64,000 bases of DNA from Anniella stebbinsi (lineage: Eukaryota; Chordata; Lepidosauria; Squamata; Anniellidae), in the NCBI GenBank assembly GCA_029215795.1, contig JARDYH010000003.1, positions 94,892,609-94,956,608 on the forward strand, given 5' to 3'. Positions within the stretch are counted from its first letter, which is position 1. The number at the start of each line of letters is the position of its first letter. Under the pieces are notes generated by a model that ran no database searches, was not told where the DNA came from, and saw nothing but the letters and a program-made list of their open reading frames with translations. This document shows, piece by piece, positions 22,760 through 36,888 of this stretch. The translations under genes were made by a program, and so were the position numbers.

Positions 22760-24208
22760 GTAAGAGGCTAAGTAGGTCACTGACATGTATTTTCTCTCTT
22801 TTATAGCTTGGAAACCTGTTTTACTGATTAAAAGTGTCAGGTATAAAATTGCAAGCAGGTATCCATATGTATTTCCATATAGAGTCCAAGGCCTCAACCT
22901 AACTTTCTGAGGCATTCTGATGATCATCTGCAACTCCCAGACGGAAAACTTTCCCATTCACTGCTATGTCAGCTATCCATGTACATTAATGTGCTGTGAC
23001 AAATCCTGCCTCCTATGGAACTTTTTCTTTCGCTGCGAAATAAGTATTGTTTTTTCTGCCTCTTTTACAGGGAGGGGGAGAATTTCTGAGAATTTTCTCC
23101 TTGGGGAGGGGGACAGCATTTCACACACCTTTTAACTGGTTGTTTAGGGTGTTTCTTTCTATTTTTGTTTTTCAAACAACAACAAACGGAACTTGGAGGA
23201 GTCCGGCAGTTCTTTAGGAATGCTTGTTGGGGACCACGTGACATCACCCTCTCCAATAGGCATTCTGAAAAAACACTTGAGAATGTTCTTAAAAAAAAAA
23301 AAATTGAAAGAAGACCCCTCAAAACTTCCTACACTTAAAATGGTATTTGAGAACCTTGTCCCCCTTCCTATGGAGAAAATTCTCTGAAATTCACGCATCT
23401 CCCACCCTCTTTCACCACAGTTTTCATTTCCCCCACCTTCCACAAAATGCTAAAAATGGAATAATCAATTTTTTTGACACAACACTAGTGTACATTCCAT
23501 GTACAGCTATCCCTGACATGGCAGGCATCAAGTTACTACTGGATGCACATTGGTGCTCCTGGCAACATAAGCCACCAGAATAGTGTATGGTTCTGGTGAA
23601 ACATATTGTATTTAAAAATTCCTACCTAGGGATGGGCCCAAGCTCTCTTATTGATATGTGACCTAAGGGCTGACTTCCATGTTACTTTCGCCATAGTTTT
23701 GTAGAGGTAGGAGGTGCCACCTGCAGATCAGAATCCTAGGAAAATGCCACACATATCGTGCAAAACAGTAATACAGAGATCTCATACACAGTCAGAGCTG
23801 CGTATTATGAAGTTAATTTTCCAAATAGATCTGACTGCAGGTGCAGTCATATATTATGGTCTCATGACTGGCTTCTCCTAGACTGCAACATGAGGGTGAG
23901 CAGTTGGGGATCCAGACAACAGATGAAGAGGCTGGCTAGGGGCAGCATAGGCTTAAATAGCCTGCAGCATGTTCCATTCTCATCCACTCAATGGATGTTT
24001 CCACACTGTCCCCACATACATTGTTGCCCAACTCTGGCCCTGCCCAAACCTGCCTGATCAGGAAAAAAGGGGCAGTTATCTTCAAATCCTGCGTGGAAAC
24101 GTAAGGATGCCATAGTAATCCAGTAGGTTTGGTGGATATTTTAGTTCCGCTGCCATTTATAATAATCCTGAACTCACTTTTGATTCTATCTAATTTGCTT
24201 CCTGCCAA

Positions 24209-24235
24209 AACAACAACAACAACAACAACAACAAC
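24209..24235. repeat. (AAC)n microsatellite
   Basis: About nine perfect AAC units. Confidence 0.95.
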
Positions 24236-25448
24236 ACATGTCCAGCAGCTGGACATGCAAATTCTTGTGCAAGCCAGCTGGATGTTTAATAATATGGACA
24301 CATGATCATGCATTTTGGATGTGCAACTCGTTCGTGCCTGTGCTTTCTTAGAAAATGATATCCAAGATGTTGCATTACATAGTTCTGTAGGTATCTGAGA
24401 CTGTGGTGTAGAAAAGCAGAACATTCCAGGGAGATAAAGGAACAGGTTAATTTCACGGAAGAGATAACGGCTAGTCATCCAAATACCTTTATGTTTTGAT
24501 ATTGTTGAAATTAATATACTAAATTTTCAACCTATTATTTGTAATTAGAATCAGTTCTGTTTATTGCCCTGAAGCATTGGACTTGAAATCCCACCCCCAT
24601 AGATAGGACATCTCTCTCTTGGATCACACAAGCACACTTTATGCCTGTGAGAAGCAGTTTAAAAGTCACTAAGGAAGCATTAAAAGTGTTTCTTAAATAG
24701 AAGTTCTATTTTTTCATCGCTATTAAAATACTTTAAAAAAACTAACGAATCCTCTTAAAAATGGCCATATATATATATATATGCACAGACATACACAGAC
24801 ACGTCCCATAAGCAATACCCCAAACCACACAAGCAGAAATAAAGGCAATTTTATATGCAAACCTTCAACTTAAATGGTTTAAATGTGTTTCTTTTGGCCA
24901 TTAATTGTCTCTTACATTGAGGACATAATATTCCGTAATTCAGGGTTACTGTGCGGTTGTGATGGATGAGTTGCAACCAAACATCTTCTAACCATAAGAA
25001 CATGGGGACTTCCCAGCAATGCACAGAAGGGTTGTTGTGCATTTAGCAGTCCTCAGGAAGACAATACTCTGTTTTTCTCATTGTTCTTCCCTGGCAATCT
25101 TCACGCTTTTGTATTTACTGAAGCTCAGTCTATCATACATCCTCTTTAACTGAAGTGTGTGAAATGGACCTCAGAGGCATCATGTGTTCTAATAATTGAA
25201 CACTGCTCCAGCAGAAACTAGTTGAGGATGGATCAGACTATTTTGGTCCTATCTGTTCCATATGTCTTCATTCATAACTCCATTCTTTCCTGTTTCCACA
25301 TTCACCTGCAAGTTTGTTTGTTTAAAAAGAGTGCATGGCAATTGATACACATTTTTCTATGCATTTTATTGTAAAATTCTCATTTTCATGCCTGATTCGT
25401 GTGTGATTCAAACTGAAAATTGCATTGTAAATCAGGAGATCTGTGGAA

Positions 25449-26480
25449 TTAGAATCATCATAGAATCATAGAGTAGAGTTGGGAGGGGCCTATAAGGCCA
25501 TCGAGTCCAACCACCTGCTCAATGCAGGAATCTACCTTAAAGCATACCTGACAGATGGTTGTCCAGCTGCCTCTTGAATGCTTCTAGTGTGGGAGAGCCC
25601 ACAACCTCCCCAGGTACTTGGTTCCATTGTTGTACTGCTCAGTCAGGAAGTTTTCCCTGATGTCCATCCAGAATCTGTTTTCCTGTAACTTGAGCCCATT
25701 ATTCCATATCCTGCACTCTGGGTTGATCGAGAAGAGTTCCTGGCCCTCCTCCGTGTGACAACCTTTCAAGTATTTGAACAGTGCTATCATGTCTCCCCTC
25801 AATCTTCTCTTCTCCAGGCTAAACATGCCTAGGTCTTTCAATCTCTCCTCATAGGGCTTTGTTTCCAGACCCCTGATCATCCTCGTTGCCCTCCTCTGAA
25901 CACGCTCCAGATTGTCTGCATCCTTCTTTAATTGTGGTGCCCAGAACTGGATGCAATACTCAAGATGGGGCCTAACCAGTGCCGAATAGAGGGGAACCAG
26001 TACCTCCCACGATTTGGAAGCTATACTTCTATTAATGCAGCCCAAAATAGCATTTGATTCTCTTGCAGCCACATCACACTGTTGGCTCATATCCAGCTTG
26101 TGATCTACTACAATTCCAAGATCCTTCTTGCTTTTAATATTGCTGAGCCAAGTATCCCCCATCTTGTAACTGTACATTTGGTTTCTTTCTCCTAGATGTA
26201 GAACTTGACATTTATCCCTATTAAATTTCATTCCATTGTTTTAAACCCAGCATTCCAGTCTATCAAGATCACTTTGGAGTTTGTTTCTGTCTTCCAGGGT
26301 ATTAGCAAGCCCACCCAATTTTGTGTCATCTGCAAATTTGATAAGCATTCCCTGCACCTCCTCGTCCAAATCATTAATAAAAGTGTTGAAGAGCAATGGG
26401 CCCAGGACTGAGCCCTGCAGTACCCCACTCATTACCTCCCCCCAGTGTGAAAAGGTACCAGATAACTGTGTTCTGATTGG
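25449..26480 (-). mobile_element. CR1 LINE, 5'-truncated
   Basis: The minus strand encodes the C-terminal half of a CR1 reverse transcriptase: GVLQGSVLGPLLFNTFIND, the FADDTKLGG box, then [43 protein letters not shown] and [12 protein letters not shown]. The frame is continuous from about 26480 to 25584 except for one TAA at 26243-26241, after LECWV. The 3' end near 25450 shows the repeated tagaatcatagag pattern (ATTCTATG units on the element strand) typical of CR1 tails. The 5' part is missing, as is usual. Confidence 0.9.
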
Positions 26481-26883
26481 CCAATACATTTGGGAGGAGC
26501 AGGTCAGATTGGTTTGCAGATAGAATAAAATCCTAGAGTATCCCAAGCATAAACCTGCCTGGGGAAAAATGGACGTGGCTGCAGAGGAAAGAGAGGTTCC
26601 ACCACCTGCATGGGGAATCAGAAGGTGATGGTCGGCGTGACTTTTTTGCAAAGTTGTCAGAGGCACTTTCTGAAGAAGGTTTACCTACTGGTACATAAAA
26701 GAAAAGGAATAACTGTAGAAAGGAACTGAGAACAGGAGTCGGGCAAAGCTTGGGAGCTACTAATAAAAGGTGAAGGGAAAAAGAGGCCCAACTGCATCTG
26801 TGTCCTGAAATGAAGGTGTCCCACATTATGAATATAAAATTTATTGTTGATAAAAATTCATTGTAGTTTGTAACAGTGGGCCT

Positions 26884-27058
26884 ATTTAGACAACACACAA
26901 AACCATGGTTAGGCACTAACCCCTTTTCAGCAAATGATTAGTGAATGTGTTTAAACTGTGCTTCTGTAGCCAGCATTGTTAGGAATGGTTCACATGACAC
27001 TCTAAGCCATAATGTTTAGGTCAAAATGCGTAACCACCATTTTGATATGAACAGGGCC
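26884..27058. mobile_element. Diverged MITE-like element (first of three related)
   Basis: The ends ctatttagacaacaca and atgaacaggg are imperfectly inverted. The interior gttaggaatggttcacatga matches the element near 22270-22505 (gtgaaccattcctaaccctg, inverted). The region 57972-58197 has similar ends (tttggacgacac / gtgtcgtccgaa). No target duplications were established. Confidence 0.5.
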
Positions 27059-29004
27059 AACACTATTCCTAATTATCTGTGTATGCTGACTATAGGTGAT
27101 CAGTAACAGATGTGATGATTTCTGTGTGTTGTGAGATAACTATGAGTAATATACTGTATTCTTAGAATTGAAAAGAAGATGTCACCAGTGGGTAGTTTGG
27201 ATGCTGGAAGTAGCACGTAGCTTAGCTTAGCTTAGCAGAGATACCTTCATCTGGGTGTTACTGGTGTCAGTGGCACACCTAGTTACATTGAGAGAAATAA
27301 AAATAGTGGTGTGACAATTACGTCTGAAATGTAAGATGAGATCCTCAAAAGAGCTATAAAAGCAAGAGTTACATTTGATTGCCCAGAGAGATCCTGGGAG
27401 AATGAGACACCTACCCAGCATGATTACCTAAGCTCTGCAAGCCATGCTTGCCAGACTAGTAAATATAAGATCTTAATGATGACTGCTTTGATAGTTAAGA
27501 GGAACAGAATGTTAATTTTACCAAAGAATATACTAGCTACAATTTCTACTTTTAATCATCCTAATTGCACTGCATTTAGTAATGTGTTTTCCTTGTTTCA
27601 TCATTGCATAGATTTGTTAATTCTCTAATACTGTTTGAATCCCCTTCACTGGAGGCCAAAGGGAACCATCATGCCAATCAAAGTGAGACTAGGGATGGGG
27701 AAGAAATTTGTTGTCTTCACACTTGAATACAAACCAACCCAAAGCACACTTCCCAAACAAATTCATGACCTGGAATCGCAATGCAGTGCTCTGATTTTTT
27801 TTTAAAAGCATACAAAAAGGTATACATTTGGGCAAATTGCACACAAAAGTACGTATGGATTATAACACATTTCTCCAAATGTACGGATTTCATATGAATT
27901 TCTCCGGTTGTATGCAGTTTTGTCTTCATTTCCCCACTGTATGCATTTTTCTATGCACTTCCTCGATTGTATACGTTTTTGTGTGCATTTCCCCTATTGT
28001 CTGCACAGTTTACGTATCTGTCCGAACATATTAGTTAGGGCAGGTGATAGGTGGCAGCATCCCCTACTGATCTTTCCCAGCACCCCAGTGCGGCTGTTTG
28101 TCTGGCTCACCTTGTCCCCTTCTCCGAATGCACCACAGACAATACTGATGGGAAAAGCCCCCTGACTGAACAAGAGTAAGCAGAGAGGCAACCGGACAGG
28201 TATCTCTCTGCTCACGGGCATTGCAGCCTTTGGTTGAGCAGGCAGTGAGCAGCTGCCCAGCAGAACAGGGAATGAGCAGTGGTGTTCAAGGTCAGGTGCC
28301 TGGACCAAGCGGCCTGCCTTGCACTGCCTCTGCTAGCCTACTGCCTTCAGGTGTAGGAGATAGGGGTGGGCGAACTCACCTGCAATCACCTCAGCGGGCA
28401 CCCACTCTGCTGCCACCACCCGTTCCTGCTTGGCTTGGCCCAGTGAGCACTCAGCAGCCACCTGCCCGTGCGTCGAAACCATGCATTGACGCAGGAAGGG
28501 GAAGTGCATTATTTTGGTGCCTAGGCAGGCGGCAGCCTAGCACTCGCTGGGGCCTTGTGAGCCCCAGCAGTAGCAGTAGAAGACAAAATCCTACTGTCGA
28601 GGTCAAATCCAATTGCCAGTCCCATCAGCTTGGAATGGGATGGAATGGGGTCACCACCTTGTCCTCTGCCTCAGGCAGACAGCAAAATGGCTTTGGTGCA
28701 TATGTTCATTATATATGGTTAACAAGGCTGGATAACTGAATGAACTTGCTGTTTAATGCTATGAAAATGTTACCTAACGATTGCCTCCCATTATTTCCTA
28801 ACATGTCTTACACTGTATTAGAAACTGAAATGTAGACATAATACTCAACCATTTAGGGAAATAAAGGAAGTGAGAATCCCATAGCCTGTTCCCACCGCTT
28901 AGTTAAGACTGAGGAAGCATTACGTCTGCACTGGTCCCCATGTCTTGTATCTCCTCACAAACTGAATGCTGTTACCATTTCCAGTGTTTTGTGATGTCTT
29001 CCAG

Positions 29005-29147
29005 GAGCAAAGTTTATTGGCATCTTCCCTATTCCGGATACATATAATCCAGATGACGACAAAATCTATTTCTTTTTCCGAGAAGTTTCTCAAGATAGCA
29101 GCACCTCTGACAAAGCAATCCTTTCCCGAGTTGGTCGAGTCTGTAAG
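29005..29147 (+). CDS. SEMA3D: SEMA3D coding exon, Sema domain
   Basis: This exon is 143 nt and phase 1 to 0. It encodes (G)[36 protein letters not shown] and [11 protein letters not shown]. The [11 protein letters not shown] and SRVGRVCK blocks are core Sema propeller strands conserved across class 3. The acceptor cttccag ends at 29004 and donor gtgagc starts at 29148. The length matches the canonical 143-nt exon. The following intron, at 20 kb, is the longest one complete in the window. Confidence 0.94.
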
Positions 29148-32100
29148 GTGAGCAATGTGGATTTCTGGAACATGAACTCTATCATTTTGTTTCCTCAGCA
29201 AATATTAATTGCCCCAGGGAGGAAATAACTTTCCTCAAAGTACTGTCTAGGCTACGTATAATAATATGGATTACTAATGAAGTCTAGAATTCTCTCAACT
29301 TGTCCTGTGCTGTTGGCTTGATAAGCCTGCTGGTATTTTGGAATTCTAATATTTTCACAGTTGATAATGAAATTAAATAGTAGCCAGTTTAATTACCAGT
29401 CACTGAGTAGTAAGAGTCTCATTCTACATTCACAAATCACCACTAACCCAAACAAACTAATCTGCTCTTGTTTTTCTAGTCCCCTGGTATGCATTCACGC
29501 TCTTGCTTTTTTTTCTTCATAGCAATTGGTCTGTATTCCTTCACCCATTCAGCAGCTCCCACTCTCATCTTTTATTTCCCAGAATTCCAAGGATCATGGG
29601 CTGCTCACGTGTTTTTCCTTGTCTGCAACAACCTGTTTTGCAGGTCTGTGATTCTCTTACACGTTCTGATGACATCTATGTTATTTATTATGGCCGGGAT
29701 CCCAAAACCTGCATTATTTGTTCCACACCCCCAAGGAGGGTTTTGGTTTATGTTTCTCAAACAGCAGCCAACCTATCCCACACGAGAAGTCATTTCTGAA
29801 ACTTAAGGGGGCCTCTACCAAAGCTACCTCTCTGGATTTTTTTTCTGAACAATGTTATATCTCATTGATCTTTTCAAAGGCCAGGGTACAGAGCATGTCT
29901 GCAATACCTGTGCTATATCTGCTCCTGCTGCTCCTGAGTTCAGAGCAAGGCCTGCCTATATTGAATCTCCCTAGCCGAACAGATTTGGTAATCATTTGCA
30001 GTTGGGTGGTTGGGTGGGAAGCAGTTCACTGGCCTGAGAATGAGCAGAACCTAAGCCTTGAAAGTTCAGGGGAAATGCTTAAATGATTTAACTGATTTGC
30101 CATCAGGACTCCAGGGATGCTGCCTCTTTAGGTAAAACATCTGTCAACTTATTCATCTTACTCAGCAATTTGTGGCTGCAAATGTCTAGTTATTTTTGCT
30201 TGGGTTTCCTTCACTTCAAGTTTCTATTTTTCAGAATTTTTCAATGTAATGTTTCGATTCAGGTTTCTTTCTTTAAACTCCCCCCATGCCCCTCCCCACC
30301 ATCCAAACCCTTAATTTGAGTTTACGTCATTTTTCATTCTGCGTATCATCAAGGGGATAGAATTATAAATTGAGAGGAAGTTCTTTCAACGTTCATAATC
30401 AGGGTGAAATGCATAATTTGTCATGACAAATGGCATTTCTGATATTTTGCCTTTAAAAAAAAAGAAAAAAAGAAGAAGTTATCAGCAGCTTATCTGCAGT
30501 AGCTGGCATTTCTTATTCTGCTTGGGGAAAACGAGAATGTTCCCACTAATATCAAATGAAATTCAGCTAATGCCTCTGTTTTTGTTTTGCATCCCCCCAC
30601 GCCCGTGAAGGGTTCAACATGCAAAATAGAAGCCAAAAGAGGTTTCTACACGAATGGACCCAGTTTTAAGTAGCAAATGTGCACATGCAGCCAGAAATTA
30701 TGAATAGTGTGTGCACATTTAAATAGGGATGACCCAATCGTTCTATTTCCAGCTCAAGTCACTTTCATGTATGTTAACTCTTCAGCCCATTCTGCCCTGT
30801 TTCCCCATTAATCTCTGAATTCAAAAACGTCTTCATGAAAATAAGCATTTTTAAACATATATGGTCTCCAAGTAGCATTTTAAGCATATTTCCCCCTCAA
30901 AACACAGCATTTTAAAATCTATTTTGATTAGGGATGGACAAAGCTGTCTGTTTCATTTTTTGAAACTTTCATTTTTTATCTCAAGTTCTTCCCTTTTGTT
31001 TAAGAAGACTGAACTGAAATTCTTACCCATTTACACTGGCCTAATTCAATAGATACAACTGTTCTTATCATGGAGAGAGCCTGGTGTACCTGCCTGCCAG
31101 GTAGCTATTACAGATGAGGAACATATCCGAAAAAGGAGGTGGCAACCGTAGTTCAGCATCACAGATGTGGCTGAATAAACAGGGCTTCAACTCTCTGCCT
31201 GGATGGATGAGTCTGTCAGCTTCACTTTCTCCTACATTTGAATCTTTTAAATGTCAAGTTCTTTGAGTTACATTTATGGAAAAATTTGCAAAGTTTGGTA
31301 CGTTCTTATCAAAAAAGTGAACCAAACAGCATTCTCACCCATTGGTAATTTTGATATTTTTTTTGAGCTGAGAGCTCCACTGGAACACTCGGGAAGGGTG
31401 AAAGCCAGCAGATAACTGATTTCAGATCCACACATGAGTCCAGGAGGTGCGGTTCGGGTCAGCTCAAATTCCTCAAACGTTTCTCCAGTATAAGGGCGAT
31501 GTTTGCATATAGTAAACACAGAAACGAGGACCTGTTCCTTCCCTGATCACACCTATACATCCCAGTCAAAACTAATAGCCATGTGTGTATTTTGCTATTT
31601 CTCTAACTCTGGCTTACCATTTTTAGTATGCCGTAGGGGTCTATGGATTTTGAAAAATCCGTTTCATCTGTGTTTCATGGTTTGCCTGGTGCCTTTCATT
31701 CAGTCATCTGCTCATTGGCAGAATCGTTTTTTCCCCAGTTTCTAAAATGTCCTCAAATTCATGCTTTACCTATGGGGGAAATGCACATTTTTGGCCAGTG
31801 TTTTTGGTTTGACATATTTTTCTACAACTAAATTTGCATCAAATTCTGGGAAGTAAAACAACCAGTCCGCAAGTCCATGGCATCTGTGCGACTTGGAAAA
31901 AGCCGTTCTACTTTGGAATCGGCAGGTCATAGAAATCTGAACAGATTTGATTCCGTTGTGGATTTCTCAAAATTCCCGTTAACTTAGTTCAAACAGTAAG
32001 TGTACAGTATGCGTGTCATGCTTTCCTAGAGTTAGAAACCATTGTAGGATTTGTAAATCAATTGCTTTGGAACAGAGATTGGTAACTGGCTGCCTTGAGG

Positions 32101-32639
32101 CAAATCCAGCCCCTAGGGGCTTGCAGTTTGACCCTCAGCATGGCCCCTTATTTGAAGACCTCAACCCTCATCCCATCCCCATGTACGTCAGTCAAGCTGA
32201 GACACCCAGAAAGGCTTTAACCCATCCCAGTGTGAAAAGTTGAAGAAACCACCCCCAAACATTGATTCAATTGGCGGGGGATGTTTTTGCCACACCACTC
32301 TAAAATACCGAATAATGATGGGCCGGGCTTTAGTTGCTCAGTCCTATGCATAAGCCAAGGTGCAAGCAAATGGGAAGGAGCAGGTGAATTTCATAAGCAA
32401 AAGGCCCAGTCAAAGTCTCTCTCAGTGGACATGGAAACAAGCCCATTTGTAGAGCTGACATTGCTGACTATTTCAGCCCTTGCTCCATTCAAATTGTGAT
32501 GGATCCTGCTGGAAGTGAGTGGCCAAGCAAAGCTTCATTAAATCCCAAATAGAATGGCTCTATCGTGTCACTTGCTTTTTCTCTGCAGAATTGGCTGACT
32601 TATCAAAGGAGGTCTGACACGCAGCCTGAGAGCATAGCG

Positions 32640-33075
32640 TGTTCAGAGGAGGGCAACGAGGAGGTCTGAAAACAAAGCCCTATAAGGAGAGATTGAAAGA
32701 ACTGGGCATGTTTAGCCTGGAGAAGAGAAGATTGAGGGGAGACATGATAGCACTCTTCAAATACTTTCACACAGAATAGGGCCAGGATCTCTTCTTGATC
32801 AGCCCAGAGTGCAGGACATGGAATAATGGGCTCAAGTTACAGGAAGCCAGATTCCGGCTGGACATCAGGAAAAACTTTCTGACTGTTAGAGCAGTACAAC
32901 AATGGAACCAATTACCTAGGGAGGTGGTGGGCTCTCCCTCACTAGAGGCCTTCAAGAGGCAGCTGGACAGCCATCTGTCAGGCGTGCTTTAAGGTAGATT
33001 CCTGCATTGAGCAGGGGGTTGGACTCAATGGCCTTATAGGCCCCTTCCAACTCTATGATTCTATGATTCTAGTTA
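32640..33075 (+). mobile_element. CR1 LINE 3' end
   Basis: This sequence corresponds to the last part of the CR1 ORF and its 3' UTR: tgtttagcctggagaagaga, ggacatcaggaaaaactttc, and gaggtggtgggctctccctc. It ends in ctatgattctatgattct. The ORF remnant (ISPECRTWNNGLKLQEARF) parallels the copy at 25.6 kb, on the opposite strand. Confidence 0.88.
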
Positions 33076-36000
33076 CATCCTAAGAGATCCTGGTATTGTT
33101 AATGATATCTTGATACCCTTGTGTGTCAATGTGTATTTCTCTAACTAACCAAAGAATTTCCAGTGCCATTGGCTTGCGTGCTGCTCTACATAAAGTATCA
33201 TTTCCAAATGCTGGATTTATATTGCTATTATTTCACTCGCTTTAACATGCTTGGTGATCTATTCCTGGAAATTCACTATGCTGTATTCAAGCCAAAGGAG
33301 CACATGGAGTCTCGGCAAGGCCTTAGTACTACTTCTTTTTTTAAAACAATAGTAAACTGAACAAGCAGACCTACCCATTTTTTCTTAAATATAGCTGAGT
33401 TTTTTTTTAAATTCGACCCCCAGATGTGCACTTCACGAAGCATGAACTTACATTGCAGCACATCTGCATTTATAACTGTCATGGCCTGGATAATTAAATC
33501 GCACATGTGAGAACACTTTGTTTTGTCTTTCTTAGATTATCATACTGATAACTTCTAACTTGTGGTCTGTTGTCTGAGATTTATCTTGGCTTGGGTTGTA
33601 AGCCTTGGCCAGTATGGTACTTACAGTGCCCCTTCAAATTTCATTTGGATGGAATGAGGTAGCATTAAGTCAGATTTCAGAGTGACAGCGCTGAGACCTC
33701 TGGGTAGATAATAATCAAAGGAACACCAAAATCATCTAACATATTTGGATATAGCTATTGTATTCTTTTAAAAGATAATAATGCAGCGTCTATACACAAA
33801 TATATGTTTGTAATGCTTTTTGAGGGAACGTTAACTTAATGGGAACTAGCCAGAGGAGGGCAATTTGTGATAAGAGGGTAAGGCAGAGACAGAAAACAAT
33901 GCAAAAAAAAAAAAAAAAAAAAGCAAGTGCCCCCAACTAGATTCCACCCCAATGTGCTAAAATCTCACCGGGTTCTAAACACTGCTCAGTTTTTTTTGGT
34001 TTTTTCTAAAGGTCGCACCATTTAAGGCACTAGCAGTGACTGATTTGCACATGTTACCCGTCTGCCCCACCTCACTAATTTAAAGAGTGATCTTTAGTGG
34101 GAAAGAAGAATAGAATCCTAGAAGTCTTAATTCCCTAACACATCCCTCCATCCATGCCAGCACTGTAGCCATTGTGTTTCCTGGTGATCTTGCCCAGACA
34201 TGTTACTGAGACAGGAGCATAATTTTTAATTATTTTTGTTCTGTGTTCACTGATCCAGAACCAGTTCTTCTGAAGAATGTCCTGTGCTAGATAACGTTTG
34301 GGTGGGTTTGCCAAATAAGCACCTTCCCCCCCCCCCCTCACATGGACTTTCCCACAGGCTTTTTACAGGCAGCGTCTCGTGGACTTTCAGACTTGTAGAT
34401 TAATGTTTTATATCAATGAAAGACATCAAGAGATGGCATTTTAAAAAGCAGATGGTCACTGGAGTGATCTCATTTCCATGTCTGCTATCCCATAAACAGC
34501 CAAAGCAGGAAACATTCTGCACAGACTTGCCAGATGTTAGAGTTTGACTTGGATGGTGTGTGCTGTTTTTCCCATCAAGGGTGTCTATAGGGCAAACTTA
34601 ACAGTCGGCGTTTGGGTCTAGCAATATTTGGTGAATTTTGCTGTATATATTTTCAAATATCCGTGCTCCACACATACCCATTTCTGGGTTTTCTTGCTAT
34701 ATAGCCAGGGGAGGTGCTAGAGTGGAAAAGGATGTTCTTTCCCCTTTCCTTCATCCTCAATCATCCCTGTATCTTTGAGGGATGGGAGTTTCTTAACCTC
34801 ATAACACTCTTCCTTCCTAACCTTCCGTGATCCCTCCTACAAGATAATAAAGTATTTCAGGCCTGAGCAGATTTAGCTTTTCCTCATGTCTGTATTTATT
34901 ATAGTTTTAATCCATCCACTAATAAATGTTCTCTGGACAAATTACAAATGATTACAAATAGAATAGAACACAAAATGATAAACAGCAAAGGAATAAATAA
35001 ATTTCAGAAAATAAACAGCCATAAAATCTCACACACAAAAATTTCAGTGCCTTGGAGAAAGCCATCTACCTAACTTCCTTAGGCAAGAGCACGGAGGAAG
35101 TTATGGTTTATGATTAACTACAAAATGAATGGTTTATGAAATAACTGCTCACTTGAATTTCCTCACTGAGAACTTGAAATTGAATATTACCAGTGTCATA
35201 CTTTTAGTTTTGACACCCAGCCTACAAACTCACCAGAGTGTGTTTGCATCCAAAGGTGCATAATCGACTGTTTCAATTTCAGACAGCCAATGGGGGAATC
35301 AGATTGTTCAATGCTCTTTGTAGATATTATAATTTTGTTTTTGGTTGCAAAGCATGTGAACATGCCCTGCTTGAATCCCCAAATGCAATTGTGATCGTGA
35401 TCATTCGTCCAGCGAAAAGTTTCGCAAATGGCTTATTTGTTTGATTTGCACAACATTCACAGTTTAATTTGCACAAGTTTCCCCTGTGGACTGAAATAGA
35501 CTGTGGAAGAAAGTTGTGCAAATTAGGAAAGGTGCACAAATGTCACATTCCAGTGCTGCTTGATTTACACAATCTTCATGAGTGAGTAGCGATCGCAAAA
35601 ACGGACAGGAATCAAGCACGAAATGAGCAGAAGACAATCTCCAGAGAATCCTAGCAATCCCGATTATTGCTCATTTGCCCATCTCTACTAGTATCTAAAC
35701 AAACAAACAAACAAACTCCCCTTAGCACACCAAGGAGTGAGCTGGGCTAGATTGTTTTTCTTCCTAGTACTCTTCCAGAGTATTTTATTCATGGGTGGGG
35801 AATTCAAAAATACTACCTACCTAAAATATCTATTCCACCATGTCACTACGCTGCCACCACAGAATGGGTGAACACTCACACACACGCTCCCATGCCATCT
35901 TCAATGGAGGTGAAAGTTTTTGCTGCTACAAAAGCTACAGACGTCCTGAGGGGCTGCGTGTGACATGTAAACATGGCATCATGCCAAACCAGATTGGCAG

Positions 36001-36600
36001 AAACCTTTAAGGGATCCAAACCAAAATGAGAACAAAATTGGAGCAAGGAGTGGCCACTCTAATAAAGGCATGCATAAAGGATGCCGGGGTGGGGTGGGGG
36101 CGGGAGAGTTAAGCATTTTAATAGCTGAAAAAAAAAGGAATTGCATAATATAAAGCTAAATACAGAAAAGCATCTGTGGAATAATGTAAGTTGTTAGAGA
36201 TGTTGACATCATCTCTAACCATAATCAAAACATCTGGTGGCTGGGGTTCATCACCAACAAAGAGTTACGGGGTATTTCAGATAGATTTTGAATGAGAGCC
36301 AGACTTATCAGAGTCTCTAGGGCATCAAAACAGGTCTGATAAAAGGGTTCAGGCCTGCCTATGAGTCACTAGGTCCTGATATGAAAGGTCAACTAGTATA
36401 TGTCAAAGGTTACAAACTCCCAAGGAGGCCCCTGCATAAATGGTGGGGATCAGGTCCTCTGCTCCCTCCTCATCCTGGATGTTTTAGAGGCAGGGAGGTT
36501 CTGATCCCTGCTGTTCAGGCCGTGGACTGATTTGAGGCCTGGAATGCTCCTGAGCATGCCTAAACCTCCCAGCATCATGGGAATATGGAGAGTGTTGTGG

Positions 36601-36665
36601 CCTAGACAATTTATTTATTTATTTATTTATTACATTTGTATACCGCCCCATAGCCGAAGCTCTCA
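36601..36665 (-). mobile_element. LINE/SINE tail fragment
   Basis: On the minus strand it reads agagcttcggctatgggg, cggtatacaaatgtaat and (AAAT)n, a tail type frequent in squamate LINE and SINE copies. A related fragment lies at 45205-45260. Confidence 0.5.
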
Positions 36666-36740
36666 AACCCAGAGAGATGGCCTTCTTTGCCATCACCACA
36701 CCTTTCTGATGACTGTGCGAGGCAGGGGGTGACATGGAGA

Positions 36741-36888
36741 GTAAAATGTCAGACCTTTTGCAACCCTCAGAAATGTACTTCTCATAAACCAAGATAATAG
36801 ATCCAGACTGGGAGCAGGTTCCTGAACAGCAGTTATCTCGGTTTATGAGAAGTACATTACCAAGGGTTGCAAAAGGTCTGACATTTAC
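36741..36888. mobile_element. 148-bp hairpin MITE-like element
   Basis: The arms gtaaaatgtcagaccttttg and caaaaggtctgacatttac are nearly perfect complements. The complementarity continues inward (tgtacttctcataaacc / ggtttatgagaagtaca) for about 58 nt per arm. No target duplication is clear. Confidence 0.75.

Larger units (their letters stand above)
22760..29004 (+). other. SEMA3D: SEMA3D intron
   Basis: This 6.2 kb intron contains an AAC microsatellite (24209-24235), a CR1 LINE 3' fragment (25449-26480, -), a diverged hAT-like MITE (about 26884-27058), and AT-rich diverged tandem units with a tatgcatttt/tatacgttttt pattern (about 27690-28025). A GC-richer stretch at 28080-28700 shows no recognisable gene. 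The stretch 22760-24200 shows nothing I can name. Confidence 0.75.
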
